From Lachnospiraceae bacterium UBA3732 (GTDB taxonomy: Bacteria > Bacillota > Clostridia > Lachnospirales > Lachnospiraceae), in the NCBI GenBank assembly GCA_002372545.1, contig DFHD01000052.1, forward strand, positions 403 to 8,554: a stretch of DNA of 8,152 nucleotides, read 5' to 3'. The notes under the pieces were generated by a model. The model saw nothing but the letters and a program-made list of their open reading frames with translations, had not been told where the DNA came from and did not search any database. Shown here in pieces: positions 6,780 through 8,152 of the stretch (positions are counted from its first letter, which is position 1; each line of letters begins with the position of its first letter). The position numbers and the translations under genes are program-made.

Positions 6780-7973
6780 ATGAATATTCTGGTGATCAAT
6801 TGCGGTTCATCAACATTAAAGTATCAGCTGATCGATTCGGAAACAGAGAATGTTCTGGCGAAGGGGCTTTGCGAAAGGATTGGCCTGGATGGGCAGATTA
6901 AATTTAATCATCCCAAAACCGGTGAGTCAGTCCTGATCAAACGGAACCTTCCGGACCATAAGGTCGCTCTTCAGCTTGTGGTGGAGACTCTGCTGAGTCC
7001 GGAATATGGTTCCATAAAAGATCTTTCCGAAATCGATGCCGCAGGTCATCGTGTTGTACATGGCGGCGAGACCTTTGCTTCCTCTGTTATTGTGGATGAT
7101 GCGGTTTATCACGCGATCGAAGAGGTAAGCCCCCTGGCTCCGCTGCATAATCCGGCAAACCTTCTGGGTATTGATGCGGTCCGCCATCTTATGCCGGATG
7201 TAAAGAATGTTGCCGTATTTGATACGGCCTTCCATCAGACCATGCCCGAGGAGGCCTATCTTTACGGTCTTCCCTATGAGTATTATGAAAAGTATAAGAT
7301 CCGTCGTTACGGCTTCCATGGAACGAGCCATGGCTATGTTTCGGCAAAGGCCATTTCTCTTCTGGATAAGCCGGTGGAAGAAACAAAGGTGATCGTCTGT
7401 CATCTGGGCGGCGGTGCGAGCATATGTGCAGTTAAGGGCGGAAAATCCGTAGATACATCTATGGGCTTTACACCGCTTGAGGGACTGGTCATGGGTACCA
7501 GAAGCGGGAATATCGATCCGGCCATCCTGCCGTATCTTTCCGAAAAGGAAGGCCTGAACCTGGATGAAATGATCACGGTGCTTAACAGAAAGTCCGGTAT
7601 GCTGGGCATATCCGGAACATCCAGCGATATGAGAGACATCGATGCAGGGAATGAAGCGGGCGATAAGCGTGCCCATCTGGCCTTCAAGTCGTTTACCTAC
7701 AGCGTTGTGAAGACCATAGGCGCCTATGCGGCAGCCATGAACGGCGTGGATCTCATTGCGTTTACCGCAGGAATCGGTGAATGGGACAGCGAAGTCCGTA
7801 AAGAAGTGATTTCCCACCTGGGATATCTTGGTATTACACTGGATGAAGAAGCCAATAAGGGCGGCGGAAAGCTGATCCGTATTTCCACAGAGGATTCCCG
7901 TGTGCAGGCCTATGTGATCCCCACAAACGAGGAACTGGCCATCGCAAGAGAAACCGAGCGTCTTTGTAAATAG
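6780..7973 (+). CDS. ackA: Acetate kinase
   Basis: AckA interconverts acetyl phosphate plus ADP with acetate plus ATP in the cytosol, the ATP-yielding last step of fermentative acetate production. The 397-residue protein begins MNILVINCGSS and has the residues known to be functionally important in the Methanosarcina thermophila enzyme at the same numbers: N7, R91, H123, D148, H180, R241 and E384. Other family landmarks are GHRVVHGG (89-96), RRYGFHGTSHGYV (175-187), CHLGGGASICAVKGG (207-221) and MGTRSGNIDPAI (238-249). One oddity: the FTAGIGEN motif reads FTAGIGEWD (328-336), with W335 in place of the usual asparagine. The start at 6780 is chosen over 6753 because of AAGGAG upstream and family length. 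Only 7 bases separate it from the cyclase stop. The usual partner gene pta is not in the window. Identity is secure. Confidence 0.97.
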   Translation: MNILVINCGSSTLKYQLIDSETENVLAKGLCERIGLDGQIKFNHPKTGESVLIKRNLPDHKVALQLVVETLLSPEYGSIKDLSEIDAAGHRVVHGGETFASSVIVDDAVYHAIEEVSPLAPLHNPANLLGIDAVRHLMPDVKNVAVFDTAFHQTMPEEAYLYGLPYEYYEKYKIRRYGFHGTSHGYVSAKAISLLDKPVEETKVIVCHLGGGASICAVKGGKSVDTSMGFTPLEGLVMGTRSGNIDPAILPYLSEKEGLNLDEMITVLNRKSGMLGISGTSSDMRDIDAGNEAGDKRAHLAFKSFTYSVVKTIGAYAAAMNGVDLIAFTAGIGEWDSEVRKEVISHLGYLGITLDEEANKGGGKLIRISTEDSRVQAYVIPTNEELAIARETERLCK

Positions 7974-8018
7974 TTTTTTGTCATCAACAATTTTTTCGCG
8001 CTTTTTTTCAATTTTATG

Positions 8019-8047
8019 TTGACAATCAGCTCAACCATCTGTATAAT
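8019..8047 (+). promoter_or_regulatory. Consensus sigma-A promoter of rpmF
   Basis: TTGACA (8019-8024) and TATAAT (8042-8047) are both perfect matches with the ideal 17-base spacing. Transcription should start near 8054, giving a leader of about 34 bases. Such a strong promoter suits a ribosomal protein gene. Confidence 0.9.
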
Positions 8048-8069
8048 CAAAAAAGTGTGATTTTTCCGT

Positions 8070-8077
8070 AAGGAGGT
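8070..8077 (+). promoter_or_regulatory. Strong ribosome-binding site of rpmF
   Basis: AAGGAGGT is a full match to the anti-Shine-Dalgarno sequence, 10 bases before the ATG at 8088. It implies high translation, as expected for a ribosomal protein. Confidence 0.85.
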
Positions 8078-8087
8078 GGAAAGAAAA

Positions 8088-8152
8088 ATGTCTATTTGTC
8101 CGAAGAATAAGATTTCAAAAGCAAGAAGAGATAAGAGAAGAGCAAACTGGAA
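8088..8152 (+). CDS. rpmF: Ribosomal protein L32 (bL32), N-terminal part
   Basis: Only the first 21 codons and two bases are present; the gene runs past the window end. The product begins MSICPKNKISKARRDKRRA and then ANW, matching the conserved basic N-terminus of bL32 (typically MAVPKNKTSKSRRDKRR), a small protein of the large ribosomal subunit. The MSICP opening is a form I associate with Lachnospiraceae. Whether the C-terminal cysteine pairs that bind zinc are present cannot be seen. It has its own consensus promoter and a perfect Shine-Dalgarno site. In many Firmicutes rpmF is followed by fatty acid genes (plsX, acpP), but this is beyond the window. Confidence 0.93.
   Translation, partial: MSICPKNKISKARRDKRRANW

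Larger units (their letters stand above)
7974..8087. other. ackA-rpmF intergenic region
   Basis: This 114-bp gap holds several T-runs (for example 7974-7979, 7991-7996 and 8002-8008) but no GC-rich hairpin, so no clear intrinsic terminator for ackA. TCAACA (7984-7989) and TGTTGA (8017-8022) can pair across a 27-base loop, the right arm overlapping the -35 of the rpmF promoter. No DUF177 (YceD) gene, often found before rpmF in Firmicutes, fits in the space. Confidence 0.6.

Noticed and set aside
5135..6799. A 554-codon open frame on the minus strand across the cyclase gene
   Set aside because: The + strand frame has clear membrane and GGDEF motifs, while the antisense product has no recognisable domain. 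Long antisense frames arise from codon bias.
6927..7817. A 296-codon minus-strand open frame within ackA
   Set aside because: It mirrors conserved ackA sequence and shows no independent family features.
7974..8010. Intrinsic terminator after ackA
   Set aside because: T-runs are present, but the only nearby hairpin (TTGT/ACAA, 7978-7990) is a 4-bp AU-rich stem, too weak to claim.

Overview
The window looks like an ordinary housekeeping stretch of a Gram-positive, moderate-GC Clostridia chromosome, most likely Lachnospiraceae. The basis is the purine-rich AGGAG-type Shine-Dalgarno sites, consensus sigma-A promoters, a PolA with a degraded proofreading domain, and an L32 N-terminus beginning MSICPKNK. 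The family assignment is inference; genus cannot be read from this sequence. All genes are on the + strand.

Layout. Positions 1-241 are non-coding: a repeat-rich segment (1-140, five copies of one octamer), then a candidate promoter with an overlapping inverted repeat. An AIM24-family gene follows (242-1072). After a 109-bp gap comes a compact run: a membrane-anchored zf-HC2 (anti-sigma-like) protein (1182-1766), overlapping by 4 bp with polA (1763-4405), which overlaps by 14 bp with coaE (4392-5015). A strong extended -10 promoter at the coaE end drives a membrane diguanylate cyclase with a TTG start (5072-6772). Acetate kinase ackA follows 7 bp later (6780-7973), its ribosome-binding site lying inside the last codons of the cyclase gene. 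A perfect-consensus sigma-A promoter then precedes rpmF (ribosomal protein L32), cut by the window end.

How the genes relate. polA and coaE are core replication/repair and coenzyme A functions and are probably co-transcribed with the zf-HC2 gene. The cyclase and ackA look like a second transcription unit linking a c-di-GMP signalling enzyme to acetate/ATP metabolism. rpmF has its own promoter. No mobile element, CRISPR array, tRNA or rRNA is visible.

I found no clear new multi-gene system. The points most worth a second look are the orphan anti-sigma-like protein coupled to polA, the cyclase without an inhibitory site coupled to ackA, a tryptophan in the normally GIGEN nucleotide-binding motif of AckA, and the repeat element at the left edge.
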